Source: Paenibacillus sp. Soil750 (GTDB lineage: Bacteria; Bacillota; Bacilli; Paenibacillales; NBRC-103111). Taken from it: a DNA stretch of 64,000 bases. Below the pieces are notes generated by a model. That model was not told where the DNA came from and ran no database searches. It was given only the letters and a program-made list of their open reading frames with translations. Position numbers and translations under genes: made by a program. This document shows, one piece after another, positions 45,395-55,072 of this stretch (the stretch's first letter is position 1; each line of letters opens with the position of its first letter). Where the stretch lies: the NCBI RefSeq assembly GCF_001428045.1, contig NZ_LMSD01000012.1, positions 248,101-312,100 on the forward strand, in the 5' to 3' direction.

Positions 45395-48256
45395 CTATGG
45401 CAGAAGACCCGTTCCCTGATAAGGCGATGTCGCATCCAGCCTGAAATCCTCCTTCATTGGTGTCAGAAGACTCCATGTGGCTGGATTTGTAGCAGGATTC
45501 TTGCCCGTGTGGGTCCCTGCTTCCACATTTTTGTACAGATTACCTGTTGGGAAATCATACACATAATCTCCGTAATTGAAATAAATCGGGACAGCGTATA
45601 AATCCGAATAGTCATCCCATCTTTCAACTAGGCTCCAATCAAAGGTAGAAGAGAAGGGCGCAACATCCTTGAATTTAATCGGAGCTAAACTTGCATTAGT
45701 CGTATTACCCGTTGCGGTAATATTGCCTAATGTCCCGTTGTTTCCAGCTATGCTGTCAATGAAAACTTGCCCGCCATCTCGTGTATTGTTCGTGAAGACC
45801 ATCGGATTGTGCGTATTGTCCGAAACATAGAACATTTTGTTCGAATTCACATGTCCACCAGGAATTTCATCATAGTGGAAATTGATTTGCCGAATCACAT
45901 TATTTTCAAACCTGAATTTCGATGCATAATTGGAAGGCGTATCATGGATATAGGCAAATATATCCCTACTATGGGAGAAGTAATTGTCATGCATCACAAC
46001 TTCATCTGTAGGATCTGGTGTCTCTCCTGGAGCTGCAGAAAATCTTAATGTAAATAAGGAGCTGGCGGTGCCAATAAATACGTTATTATAGATCTCAGCA
46101 CTGCCGGTTCTTTGACCATACTGGAAGGTACCGTCCTGCCATTGCTGGAATGGATCTTTCCAATCAAGAGCGTTCATGACGACAACGTTATTATAAACCT
46201 TGACGCCATCTCCCATATTGGTCAATTGTATACCTTCCGTACCGGATCTTAAGACCCGATTATTAAAGATTTCCAGATTGGTGAAGATATGCTGTTTGCT
46301 GATATCACTGCTGGTATTACCAATGTACATCCCTTCCGATTCCGAATCGTGGATGTACATATCATGGATTTTTACGCCATCCATGGTCGCCGTCGGAACA
46401 CCGTCCGTTTTAATCAATAGACCAGCGAATCCGGCATGTGCAACCTCTATATGCGCAAGCTCGAAGTTTGTGGCGTTCTTGCTTACACTGATGCCATTGG
46501 AATCGTTGCGGCCCACTTCAATTCCATATTTGCCTGCGGAAGTCAAGTAATTTCCATTCTGATGCCCTTGGAAATTGACATGACCTGTTTTAAGCACACT
46601 GTCATATTTGCCTGTTAGAATCCAATGTTTACCGCCTTCGATGGACAACGTATACGAATAGGTGCCGCTGACTTTTACCTGACCGCCATAGTTTGTAATA
46701 ATCAGCGGATTACTGGCCGTCCTTAGCGGTAGATTCCCAAGTTTAATGTATTGATAATTCCCGGCAGGGATGTAAAGCCGTTCAAGTGTCTGCCAGTTGA
46801 CATTTGGGAAAGAAGCTTGCAAGTCAATGTAGTAGATGGAAGTAGCCCCTTGAACGGGCAATATCAATTGGCTGTATTGGGAGATGGCCAGATCGAATGT
46901 GCCAAATATACCGGATCCATCCTGCGCAGTTGCCTTTACCGTTACGTTCCCATCCGATTCCGCTGTCAGCAGGCCGCTTGAAGTAATCGTAGCGCTTCCG
47001 GTTCCGTTCACAACCGACCAAGTGACGTTGGCATTCGTTGCATCGAAAGGCTGCACAACAGCCGACATCTGCAGTGTACTACCCGTTAATAGGCTGGTGG
47101 CTCCTCCCGCTCCTGTTACGGTTATTCCACTTACAGCACGATAGGGTGAGTCTTGAATCCCGTTGCCATTCTCGTCAATCCATCCAACGAACGCGTATTC
47201 ACTGGCCCTATTCGTCATCGAAAGAGGACTGCGTGCTAACAAATACCTGGCCTTCGGCACCACAGGGTTGCTGGTGACATCTTTGTCCTTCACCCATGCT
47301 GTCGTTGCTCCGGTTGACAGATTTTGCGCACTGTTGAAGTTGATTCGCGTTTCCGTGAAACCGCTGTCATTCACCGTGTCAATGTCATCATCCCACCAAA
47401 GTGACGCATAGGGTGTCTGGTTTCCTGAACTAGAGGCTCTGTATTTGGTCCATGTTGACGTTAATCTCACCTTGCTCCAATCCGCTCCAAAGTCCATATA
47501 GCCCACCCTGTCGGCATAGGCTGGCGCATCATCCGCTGTTGTGCCTCCCGTCGGTTGACCCGTTAGAGAATCGAGACTTGGCTGACCATCAAAAGCGTTA
47601 TCTAGAGGGTAAAACTGGCTTCCACTCGCCTGTCCCGCCACAGTAGGTGTAATGATTTTATAGGACTCCTCAACGAGATATCCCACCATTGCATATTCGC
47701 TCGCTCGGTTTGTCATGTTGATTGGAGAGCGAAGCATCAAATACCGTCCCGATGGCGAAACCGGGCTGAGACTTACGTCATTGTCCTGTATCCAAGGTGT
47801 TGTAGTGCCTGTGTTGGGGAGATCCTGTACACTGTTGAAGTTAAGATGAGTTTCCGTTAATCCACTGTCATTGGTCATGTCGATATCGTTGTCCCACCAT
47901 ACTTCAGTATAGGGGGTCATATCACCGACACTTGATGTCCTATACTTCGTCCAGGTAGATGTGATTCGTATATTTGCCCAATTCGTGCCGAGATCCACAT
48001 ATCCGACCCGGCTCGTGGAATAGGCTGGCGCATTGTTCGGTCCTGCACCACCGACTGGCACTCCGGTAACATCGAGCGCAGCATCCGTACTGTCAAAAGC
48101 ATTCTCTAACGGAAAGAATGTACTTCCCGTCGCCGCTCCGGCAGCGGAAGGTTGAATCATCTGCAACGCTCCATTTGCCATTACAGTGCTTCCCATGAGC
48201 AAAAACGCAAGCAACATCAGGTTGACAATCAACGTACTCGTGAGCAATTTTTTCAT
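45395..48256 (-). CDS. Secreted parallel beta-helix protein with two N-terminal modules and a Big2 domain
   Basis: A 953-residue protein with signal peptide (basic MKKLL, hydrophobic core, VMANGA). Two tandem copies of a roughly 170-residue module follow: each has FYPLDNAFDG-type, VGYMDFGADWSKVRLTSTWT and MTNRASEYAFVGW segments. A Big2/Ig-like domain (VSGITVTGAGGATSLLTGST, VTWSVVNGTGSATIT) comes next, then a long right-handed beta-helix with KIHDMYIHDSESEGMYIGNT and NNRVLRSGTEGIQLTNMGDG. Probably a polysaccharide lyase or hydrolase; the catalytic residues are not identified. It is a close paralogue of the next gene. Confidence 0.85.
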   Translation of the reverse strand: MKKLLTSTLIVNLMLLAFLLMGSTVMANGALQMIQPSAAGAATGSTFFPLENAFDSTDAALDVTGVPVGGAGPNNAPAYSTSRVGYVDLGTNWANIRITSTWTKYRTSSVGDMTPYTEVWWDNDIDMTNDSGLTETHLNFNSVQDLPNTGTTTPWIQDNDVSLSPVSPSGRYLMLRSPINMTNRASEYAMVGYLVEESYKIITPTVAGQASGSQFYPLDNAFDGQPSLDSLTGQPTGGTTADDAPAYADRVGYMDFGADWSKVRLTSTWTKYRASSSGNQTPYASLWWDDDIDTVNDSGFTETRINFNSAQNLSTGATTAWVKDKDVTSNPVVPKARYLLARSPLSMTNRASEYAFVGWIDENGNGIQDSPYRAVSGITVTGAGGATSLLTGSTLQMSAVVQPFDATNANVTWSVVNGTGSATITSSGLLTAESDGNVTVKATAQDGSGIFGTFDLAISQYSQLILPVQGATSIYYIDLQASFPNVNWQTLERLYIPAGNYQYIKLGNLPLRTASNPLIITNYGGQVKVSGTYSYTLSIEGGKHWILTGKYDSVLKTGHVNFQGHQNGNYLTSAGKYGIEVGRNDSNGISVSKNATNFELAHIEVAHAGFAGLLIKTDGVPTATMDGVKIHDMYIHDSESEGMYIGNTSSDISKQHIFTNLEIFNNRVLRSGTEGIQLTNMGDGVKVYNNVVVMNALDWKDPFQQWQDGTFQYGQRTGSAEIYNNVFIGTASSLFTLRFSAAPGETPDPTDEVVMHDNYFSHSRDIFAYIHDTPSNYASKFRFENNVIRQINFHYDEIPGGHVNSNKMFYVSDNTHNPMVFTNNTRDGGQVFIDSIAGNNGTLGNITATGNTTNASLAPIKFKDVAPFSSTFDWSLVERWDDYSDLYAVPIYFNYGDYVYDFPTGNLYKNVEAGTHTGKNPATNPATWSLLTPMKEDFRLDATSPYQGTGLLP

Positions 48257-48284
48257 CCACTACTTACCTCCTCATAGAAATCTA

Positions 48285-48313
48285 TACATAACCGCAGTAG
48301 CGGACTATGTCAA
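48285..48313 (-). promoter_or_regulatory. Sigma-A promoter of the 45395 gene
   Basis: TTGACA (48313-48308), 17 bases, TATGTA (48290-48285), giving a leader of about 20 bases. It lies in the 114-bp gap between the paralogues. The -10 and spacer share an 18/20 match with 51310-51329, but that second copy lacks the -35 at this spacing. Confidence 0.55.
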
Positions 48314-48370
48314 ACGATTCGAGTCTGGTTTTCATGCAGGTGATGAGTGAAGACGAATATACGTGACAGT

Positions 48371-51283
48371 TCAGTTACCTATCGTATTTTGAAGAAACGC
48401 CAAGTCCGCGAGAATGACGTCTGCGAACGCTGCATTAATATGTTTGCCTTTTTGCGAGCTTACTGCATTAGTCATGGATTGGATGCTGTTTTCGAATTTC
48501 TTGGCATTGCCTTGATCTCGCTGAATATTTTTCACGTGAGACATCAAGCTATTGCGGATACCGTTATTGCTAATCCATTCGTTAGTACTTCCGTATTCCA
48601 CCAATTCCTCCAAATGATCCGCATCCATTCGAATGACAAGTTCTAATTCCACCACGGTTTGGTTACCAGCCCTGTCTAAAGCCGTAACAACGATCGGATA
48701 CGTTCCGACCCCCAACTCATAAGCGTTTAAAGCGATCGTGCTCCCCACTGGCTCCCCATTGAAAATCACTTTAAGCGAATGTAAGCCGCTTCCTCCGTTA
48801 TCGTTAGCCGTAATGTCTACAGCAACTGATTCGGTTTGCAAGAACGACAGCTGCTCCGATGATTCGATGACTGGCGGCGTGGAATCAAACGTCTCCGTTC
48901 CTCCGTCTAACAGACCTATGCCCTGATACGGAGATGCTGGGTCGAGTCTAAAGTCTTCCTTCATCCGCGTCAAGAGCCTCCAGGTTGAAGGATTCGTCGT
49001 AGGATTTTTACCCGTGTGGGTTCCCGGCTCAATGCTTTCGTACAATTCACCGGTTGGGAAATAATAAACATAATCGCCATAATTGAAATAGATCGGCTCT
49101 TTATACAAATCCGAGTAATCGTCCCATCTCTCCACCTTACTCCAGTCAAAATCGACAGGGAACGTCACATCTCTGAAAAGAATTGGTTCCGCATCAGCTA
49201 ACGTGCTGTTGTCTGTTGCCGATATGTTGCTTGTAGTCCCGTTATTTCCTCCAATTGCATCAATGAATACTTGCTCGCCGTCAACGGTATTGTTACGGAA
49301 AATCATCGAATTGTGTGTATTGTCTTGAACATAAAGTAATTTGTTCGCATTTACTTGTTCGCCAGGTAACTCATCGTATTGGTAATTGAATTGCTGGACG
49401 ATATTGTTCTCGAACCGGAATTTCGACGCGTAGTTGGAAGGCGTATTATGAACATAGGCAAGGATATCTCGTCCATAGGAGAAGTAATTGTTGCGGAACA
49501 CGACTTCATCTGTCGGATCAAGTAGCTCTCCGGGTGCTGCCGATAATCTTAGCGTGAAAAGGTTGCTAGCACCTCCGATAAACACATTGTCAGAGATTTC
49601 TGCGCTTCCAATGCGTTGACTATACTGGAAGACCCCGTCCTGCCAGAGCTGGAATGGATCTTTCCAATCCAGAGAGCTCATCACGACTACATTGTTATGA
49701 ACTTTGATGCCATCCCCCATATTGGATAACTGAATGCCTTCCGTTCCTGACCGCAGGACCCTGTTGTTGTAGATCTCCAGATTGGTAAAAATATGCTGTT
49801 TGCTGAGATCGCTGCTGGTATTGCCGATATACATCCCTTCAGACTCCGCATCATGGATGTACATATCATGGATTTTAACACCGTCCATAGTTGCTGTCGG
49901 TACACCATCTGTCTTAATTAACAGTCCCGCAAAACCGGCATGAGCAACTTCCATATACGAAAGCTCGAAGTTTGTAGCACCGTTGCCTACACCAATCCCA
50001 TTGGACGTATTTCGGCCGACCTCTATACCGTATTTGCCAGCGGAATCGGCATAATTGCCGTCCTTATGTCCCTGATAGTGGACATCTCCGGTTTTTAATT
50101 CTTCGTTATATTCCCCAGTCAAAATCCAGTTCGCACCGCCTTCGATGGACAAGGTATAGGCGTGTGTACCGCTAACCGCTACTTTACCGCCATAGTTGGT
50201 AATAATCAGAGGATTATCGGCGCTACGTTTGGGGAGGTTGCCCAATTTGATATATTGATAGTCCCCCGAGGGAATGTACAAACGCTCAAGTGTTTGCCAA
50301 TTCACATTTTTGAAAGAGGCTTGCAAGTCCTTGTAATAGATGTTGGTATTTCCTTGATCAGGCAAGATCAACTGGCTGTACTTGGAAATGACAATCTCTT
50401 TATTTCCTGTCACGCCTGACCCATCTAGTGCCGTTGCCTTTACCGTCACCGTACCTTCCGAGCCTGCAGTAAGAAGTCCACTCGCATCAATGGTTGCGCT
50501 TCCGGTTCCGTTCTGGACGGACCACACATAGGATTTATTGGTTGCGGTAAAAGGCTGTACGACAGCCGACATTTGCAGTACAGTGTTCGTCAACATGCTA
50601 GTTGCCCCGCCTGTACCCGAGACGGTAATTCCGGATACAGCGCGGAACGGCGCCTCCTGAACTCCGTTGCCGTTGGCATCGATCCAACCAATCATTGCGT
50701 ATTCACTGGCTCTATTGGTCATCGTCGCAGGTCCACGGAGCAGCAAATATCTAGCCTTTGGCGAAACAGGGTTATCGCTGACATCACTGTCCATGAACCA
50801 TGGTGTCGTGGACCCCGTTGAAAGACCTTTTGCGCTATTGAAGTTGAGGCGACTTTCCGTGTAAACGCTGTCAATTACCGTGTTAATATCATTATCCCAC
50901 CAGAGTTCCGCATAGGGGGACTGATCGCCCGAACTGGACGCTCTGTATTTGGTCCATGTCGACGTGATCCTAACCTTGCTCCAATCTGCTCCGAAGTCCA
51001 AGTAACCAACTCTGCCTCCGTTATAAGCGGGGGCGTCCGCAGTTCCTACGCCCCCAATAGGAACGCCGGAATTCTCATCTAGATCCGGTTGACCGTCAAA
51101 GGCTCTATCCAGCGGGAAAAATTGACTTCCTGCAGCTGCACCTGCCGAGACCGGCCGAATAATTTGCAGTCCTTCTGTCCCCGCAAAGCTTTGTAGCGGT
51201 TCGCTTTCCATAGCTTGGATACCTGTAGGTACCATCCATAAGCTCAACATCATGCACATCCATATACTGCTAAGTCTCCTCAT
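48371..51283 (-). CDS. Secreted parallel beta-helix protein with Big2 and C-terminal Ig-like/helical domains
   Basis: About 970 residues from ATG 51283 (AAGGAGG upstream; an in-frame upstream start is rejected). Signal peptide MRRLSSIWM...GIQAMESEP. One N-terminal module, then a Big2 domain, then a beta-helix nearly identical to its neighbour (VPTATMDGVKIHDMYIHD in both). Unlike the paralogue it adds an Ig-like domain (TPPVIESSEQLSFLQTESVA, VTALDRAGNQTVVELE) and a helical tail near residues 875-970. Probably acts on an extracellular polysaccharide. Confidence 0.85.
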   Translation of the reverse strand: MRRLSSIWMCMMLSLWMVPTGIQAMESEPLQSFAGTEGLQIIRPVSAGAAAGSQFFPLDRAFDGQPDLDENSGVPIGGVGTADAPAYNGGRVGYLDFGADWSKVRITSTWTKYRASSSGDQSPYAELWWDNDINTVIDSVYTESRLNFNSAKGLSTGSTTPWFMDSDVSDNPVSPKARYLLLRGPATMTNRASEYAMIGWIDANGNGVQEAPFRAVSGITVSGTGGATSMLTNTVLQMSAVVQPFTATNKSYVWSVQNGTGSATIDASGLLTAGSEGTVTVKATALDGSGVTGNKEIVISKYSQLILPDQGNTNIYYKDLQASFKNVNWQTLERLYIPSGDYQYIKLGNLPKRSADNPLIITNYGGKVAVSGTHAYTLSIEGGANWILTGEYNEELKTGDVHYQGHKDGNYADSAGKYGIEVGRNTSNGIGVGNGATNFELSYMEVAHAGFAGLLIKTDGVPTATMDGVKIHDMYIHDAESEGMYIGNTSSDLSKQHIFTNLEIYNNRVLRSGTEGIQLSNMGDGIKVHNNVVVMSSLDWKDPFQLWQDGVFQYSQRIGSAEISDNVFIGGASNLFTLRLSAAPGELLDPTDEVVFRNNYFSYGRDILAYVHNTPSNYASKFRFENNIVQQFNYQYDELPGEQVNANKLLYVQDNTHNSMIFRNNTVDGEQVFIDAIGGNNGTTSNISATDNSTLADAEPILFRDVTFPVDFDWSKVERWDDYSDLYKEPIYFNYGDYVYYFPTGELYESIEPGTHTGKNPTTNPSTWRLLTRMKEDFRLDPASPYQGIGLLDGGTETFDSTPPVIESSEQLSFLQTESVAVDITANDNGGSGLHSLKVIFNGEPVGSTIALNAYELGVGTYPIVVTALDRAGNQTVVELELVIRMDADHLEELVEYGSTNEWISNNGIRNSLMSHVKNIQRDQGNAKKFENSIQSMTNAVSSQKGKHINAAFADVILADLAFLQNTIGN

Positions 51284-51377
51284 ACTTACCTCCTTATCGT
51301 GATACAAGTTATACATAACCGCGTTAGCGTGTCATGCCATACAGAACAGGGAGATTACTAATACGAGTGGGGATAAC

Positions 51378-52487
51378 TCATTCCAGCTCATTCCCCCAAA
51401 GCTTGCCAGAACCTTTGGACTTTCTCCAGGCATCGCGCCAGCGGTGAACGTCGCTCGCCGTGATTACTGGCATATTTTGACGCAATGATCTTTGCGGAAT
51501 CGCTGGAAAAGCTTTATGCGGCTCACTTTGGTACCAATAGGCAACACTGGCGATGTCTAATGTCAGCACGTTAGCATGCCCATGCTCAATACTGGAGCGG
51601 AGTGACTTGCGGAAGTGAATGGAATCCTCTAACAAAAAACGGTAACAATGCGTACGCCCCATAAAGCCTAGCTTATCCGGTATTCGGGCGTATCCGAAGT
51701 AAGGATGGGCATACAACTCGTTCGGGCACCAAGAGGAATTGAAGAAATCCTCCGTGCCTGTGCCATGCAGTGATCCCGGCCATGGTTCACCATCTACCAT
51801 AAACATGTCGTCGCCTTCTCCATACCACATCGGTCCTGGACTATCGACATAGTAATTAACGCCGACAAAATGCCCACGTCCCTCAATTTCTGCAAACAAA
51901 TAATTGCCTTCATCCGTTTGATTTTTCGGTGGTTCACCCATAAGTCCCCACTCGTTCTCTTGCTCACATGACGGTTCGGTTATTTCCCGGTTCCACCATG
52001 CGTGAAACCGTCCTGCATCGTCCGGTATAGAAGCATGCTCCTCATAATCAATGTAATAATAAAAAGAGGGGACCTCGGACTCCGAGTCGTTCTCGAGTGT
52101 GATTTTCGCACCATCGGAGAACGGCATCGGGAAGTAACAATTCAGTCCTCTTCCTCCTGCTGGAGCCGCAGCCATCGGAAGGGAGGCAAATAAATAATGC
52201 TCGCCCCAGCCCTGTCCGAAGAAATCGCCGATTGGACTTTGTACGCTTGGCTCCGATTCGCCGTCCCAGTACATGCGCAAAATTAGGTTGCGGTTGTACA
52301 TGGGATCCTTCGCATTGATCGTTATCCAAATATGTTTGATAATCCCCGCATTGTGCATCTCAGCAAGAACTGCTGTCTCTCCAGGCTTAATTTTAATATA
52401 ATCGTCATTTCCTCCCGATCGGTCGTAGCTCGAAACCCGAAATGTTTTGCAATCCTGAAATCGATACAATCCATCCAATAGGCCCAT
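51378..52487 (-). CDS. DUF2961 (GH172-type) protein
   Basis: About 369 residues from ATG 52487 (AGGAG eight bases upstream). Seen: IKHIWITINAKDPMYNRNLI, the family block SPIGDFFGQGWGEHYLFASL, LNCYFPMPFSDGAKITLEND, and DGEPWPGSLHGTGTEDFFNS. DUF2961 now includes GH172 enzymes acting on fructose or arabinofuranose linkages. No signal peptide. Driven by promoter C with the shared activator box. Confidence 0.87.
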   Translation of the reverse strand: MGLLDGLYRFQDCKTFRVSSYDRSGGNDDYIKIKPGETAVLAEMHNAGIIKHIWITINAKDPMYNRNLILRMYWDGESEPSVQSPIGDFFGQGWGEHYLFASLPMAAAPAGGRGLNCYFPMPFSDGAKITLENDSESEVPSFYYYIDYEEHASIPDDAGRFHAWWNREITEPSCEQENEWGLMGEPPKNQTDEGNYLFAEIEGRGHFVGVNYYVDSPGPMWYGEGDDMFMVDGEPWPGSLHGTGTEDFFNSSWCPNELYAHPYFGYARIPDKLGFMGRTHCYRFLLEDSIHFRKSLRSSIEHGHANVLTLDIASVAYWYQSEPHKAFPAIPQRSLRQNMPVITASDVHRWRDAWRKSKGSGKLWGNELE

Positions 52488-52545
52488 TAAGATCTCTCCT
52501 CGGTTTAGTGGTCGTAGGGAAGTTGACCTTCGCTTCATAATTCTT

Positions 52546-52600
52546 ATTGTATGGTTCGCCTATGCATCAAACAATGAGGCAATCCCCCGATTTGCATAGA
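52546..52600 (-). promoter_or_regulatory. Promoter C: shared activator box upstream of the DUF2961 gene
   Basis: TTGTTT (52574-52569), 17 bases, TACAAT (52551-52546). The box at 52572-52600 reads CAATGAGGCAATC, then CCGATTTGCATAG. Confidence 0.7.
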
Positions 52601-52629
52601 CATCGAACGGTACTTATTCATTCAATGAG

Positions 52630-52665
52630 AAAAACACGTACCCATCCCATCGGGACGTGTACGTG
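52630..52665 (-). terminator. Terminator of the GH88/DUF2264 operon
   Basis: CACGTAC/GTACGTG outer stem with an inner GTCCC/GGGA(T)G pair, then GTTTTTC on the minus strand; 17 bases past the DUF2264 stop. Confidence 0.75.
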
Positions 52666-52681
52666 CTTTGAAATGTCTAAT

Positions 52682-53842
52682 CTACTCATATAACGCTTTA
52701 TCTATTGCAACCGTCTGACCCGACCAAACTTGTTGTGAGGTCCACGGTACATCCGCTCCTTGCCAGAACGCATCATTCGCTGCCAAGCCAAGCGGTAGAA
52801 AGACCGCAGAGCATAAGTATAAGCTTCCTGTTGAGATATAAGGTTCGCCCAGCTCTGGCTGATGTCCGCAAAGTCCTATTCGCAACCAACCGCCTTCATC
52901 GAAGGTGCCTGGTGCTTCAATCAATCTGCGAATGACAGCAGTTAAAGCTCCGCGTACTTGAGCCGGTTGAACGCCAATAGGCAACTCGCGCCGCTGTGAA
53001 GTTTGCGCCAACGCTTGGAAGGCTCCAAAGCGATAAGCTAACGAACGACCGATCGCTGGGAATGTACCTTCTGGCGAAATCATGCGCTCCTGAACGGCCG
53101 CATAACGCTGCGCGCGCTTCAGGATGTTCTCGCGCATTTTACCCCAATCCGCATACAGCTCATGCACATGCTCAATAATATCCACCATCATCGGCTGAAT
53201 AACGAAGCTGTTATAGTAATCCGCATGATAATCTACGCCATCCCCATACATGCCGTCGCCTAGATACCATTGCTCATGCTGCTTTAGTGCAAAGTCAACA
53301 CGCATATGATCCCAGTCCTCGCCCATGACACCTAGCGCGGTTTCCGTCATCGCTGCGAAAAGCAGCCAGTTATTGAAGCCTGGCTTACGAGTCCGCGAGG
53401 TTTTCATCGCGGCAGCGAGATTCTTTTGAACGCGAGGATCCAAGCTATGCCATAGGGTATTCGGTGCCCGCAATATGGCATGCGCTAAGAATGCCGTATC
53501 TACGATTGGCTGCATTCCGTGAGCAAAGTTCAAGAAATCCGGTGATTCCGGATCCGTTGCCGCATCCATCGCTTCACGTGCTAGCTTACCATACGCCTGA
53601 CGAAGCTGTTCCTCCTCGGCATCTAACGCTGGTGTCTCTAACCAAGGTGCCATCCCGACGAGCGTACGACCGAACGCTTCGAGATGCGTGAACGCGCGTT
53701 GCTCTTCTTTTTTACATTCAACTGGCATTGTGGCTCGAAGTTGTCTACTTGCTAGCGCCCGAAGGACAGGCTCAGCGATGCGAAGCATCGTCTGAACCCA
53801 ATAAGCGCGATCTGTTGCCACCGCCGATTGTGAATTACTCAT
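52682..53842 (-). CDS. DUF2264-family protein
   Basis: A 386-residue helix-rich protein. Seen: RAFTHLEAFGRTLVGMAPWL near residue 50, SPDFLNFAHGMQPIVDTAFL, RKPGFNNWLLFAAMTETALG and WYLGDGMYGDGVDYHADYYN, all in DUF2264 order. This family is found in pectin and uronate use loci and is likely an alpha-toroid glycan enzyme. It overlaps the GH88 gene by eight bases, so both are translated together. Confidence 0.87.
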   Translation of the reverse strand: MSNSQSAVATDRAYWVQTMLRIAEPVLRALASRQLRATMPVECKKEEQRAFTHLEAFGRTLVGMAPWLETPALDAEEEQLRQAYGKLAREAMDAATDPESPDFLNFAHGMQPIVDTAFLAHAILRAPNTLWHSLDPRVQKNLAAAMKTSRTRKPGFNNWLLFAAMTETALGVMGEDWDHMRVDFALKQHEQWYLGDGMYGDGVDYHADYYNSFVIQPMMVDIIEHVHELYADWGKMRENILKRAQRYAAVQERMISPEGTFPAIGRSLAYRFGAFQALAQTSQRRELPIGVQPAQVRGALTAVIRRLIEAPGTFDEGGWLRIGLCGHQPELGEPYISTGSLYLCSAVFLPLGLAANDAFWQGADVPWTSQQVWSGQTVAIDKALYE

Positions 53843-54956
53843 ACCAATACCCCTTGAATCCTTTTTCTAGACGAAGCAAAGCCTCTAAATAATAGTAGTC
53901 TCCCCAAATGACATAATCATCCGGTGCAGCTCCGCCGCGAACACTATAGGAACCGCGCTCAAGGAATCCTTGCGCATCTGGCTTGCCAATCGTAGCGTAT
54001 GATTTCACTAGTCCAGCCATCGAACGTTGCACGCCATTTTCCAAATACGCACGATCCGGATCATCTGGTGCCAAATGCTCAAGAATCTCTAACGCCCCTG
54101 CAGAAGCAATCGCAGAAGCAGAACTATCCCGCTTCGTTTCGGCATTTACTGGTGCATTGAAATCCCAATATACAACGTCATCTTCTGGCAAACGCTCGAA
54201 GAAATAACGCGCTAAGCGTTTGGCTGTCTCTAAATAGAGCGGATTTTTCGTATAGTGGTACGAAAGTGCAAACCCGTAGATCCCCCACGCTTGTCCTCTT
54301 GTCCATGTCGATCCATCTTGATAACCTTGATGCGTTCCACCGCGCAGCGGCTCTCCTGTTTCTTGATCAAAGTAGAAGGTGTGGTAGGATGAGTCATCAC
54401 CGCGCACCAAGTAGCGGCGTGATAAATCCGCATGGATGATCGCTACATCTTTATATTTCGTATCTCCGGTTTGTTCATATGCCCAGTAAAGCAACGGCAG
54501 GTTTAATAGGCAATCGATAATGATCCGTCCGCCATTATGCGCGTCACCCTCAGGACCCCAAGCTTGAATGTACTGGCCTTTCGGTCTCCAACGCTTCATC
54601 AAAACATCTGCAGCTTGCAAGGTAAGTTGCTTCGCATTCTCATCTTTCTCAAGAATCCACTGCGCCTTCGAGGAAAGGGAATATAGGAAGCCAATATCAT
54701 GATGATCCAAACCAACATGATTCTCAAGTCTTTGTTTAAAGCTCGCTACTGTTTTCTGTGCAGCCTCTTGGAATACTTTGTCACCGCTATACTGGTAGCT
54801 CAGCCACAATATCCCTGACCAGAAGCCATCCGTCCAATCGGTATTCGGATTCAAATGATAAATATCGTTCTCACTGACATGAGGGAACTGATCCCCGAAA
54901 CGCTCAATATTCACTTTCGTCTTCTGCAAAGCATCCTCAATAGCTTGTTTCCACAT
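53835..54956 (-). CDS. ugl: GH88-type unsaturated glucuronyl hydrolase
   Basis: A 373-residue alpha/alpha-toroid enzyme that removes 4,5-unsaturated uronic acids left by polysaccharide lyases. The two conserved aspartates are visible in DHHDIGFLYS near residue 88 and GRIIIDCLLNLPLLYWA near 147. Other family blocks are DWTDGFWSGILWL, DGSTWTRGQAWGIYGFALSY and YWDFNAP. No signal peptide, so it acts after uptake. GH105 is a related alternative. A LacI-type repressor probably controls it. Confidence 0.88.
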   Translation of the reverse strand: MWKQAIEDALQKTKVNIERFGDQFPHVSENDIYHLNPNTDWTDGFWSGILWLSYQYSGDKVFQEAAQKTVASFKQRLENHVGLDHHDIGFLYSLSSKAQWILEKDENAKQLTLQAADVLMKRWRPKGQYIQAWGPEGDAHNGGRIIIDCLLNLPLLYWAYEQTGDTKYKDVAIIHADLSRRYLVRGDDSSYHTFYFDQETGEPLRGGTHQGYQDGSTWTRGQAWGIYGFALSYHYTKNPLYLETAKRLARYFFERLPEDDVVYWDFNAPVNAETKRDSSASAIASAGALEILEHLAPDDPDRAYLENGVQRSMAGLVKSYATIGKPDAQGFLERGSYSVRGGAAPDDYVIWGDYYYLEALLRLEKGFKGYWYE

Positions 54957-55017
54957 GATAGAATCACTCCGTATCCCTTGTTATAGGTTGCTCAGTACCT
55001 GCTTCAACTTCACGAGC

Positions 55018-55072
55018 GTGTTAAACGTTTAACACTCATATTTAGATTAAATTGAAACGTTTAACCTGTCAA
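55018..55072 (-). promoter_or_regulatory. GH88 operon promoter with two LacI-type operators
   Basis: TTGACA (55072-55067), 17 bases, TAATCT (55049-55044). An 18-bp perfect palindrome GTGTTAAACGTTTAACAC (55018-55035) lies just after the start point. The spacer is a second copy, GGTTAAACGTTTCAATT (55050-55066). Two AACGTT operators covering the promoter and start point imply tight repression. Confidence 0.75.

Noticed and set aside
51284-51377. Shared activator box upstream of the 48371 beta-helix gene
   Set aside because: Only a few scattered bases match and no -35/-10 pair with 17-base spacing follows.
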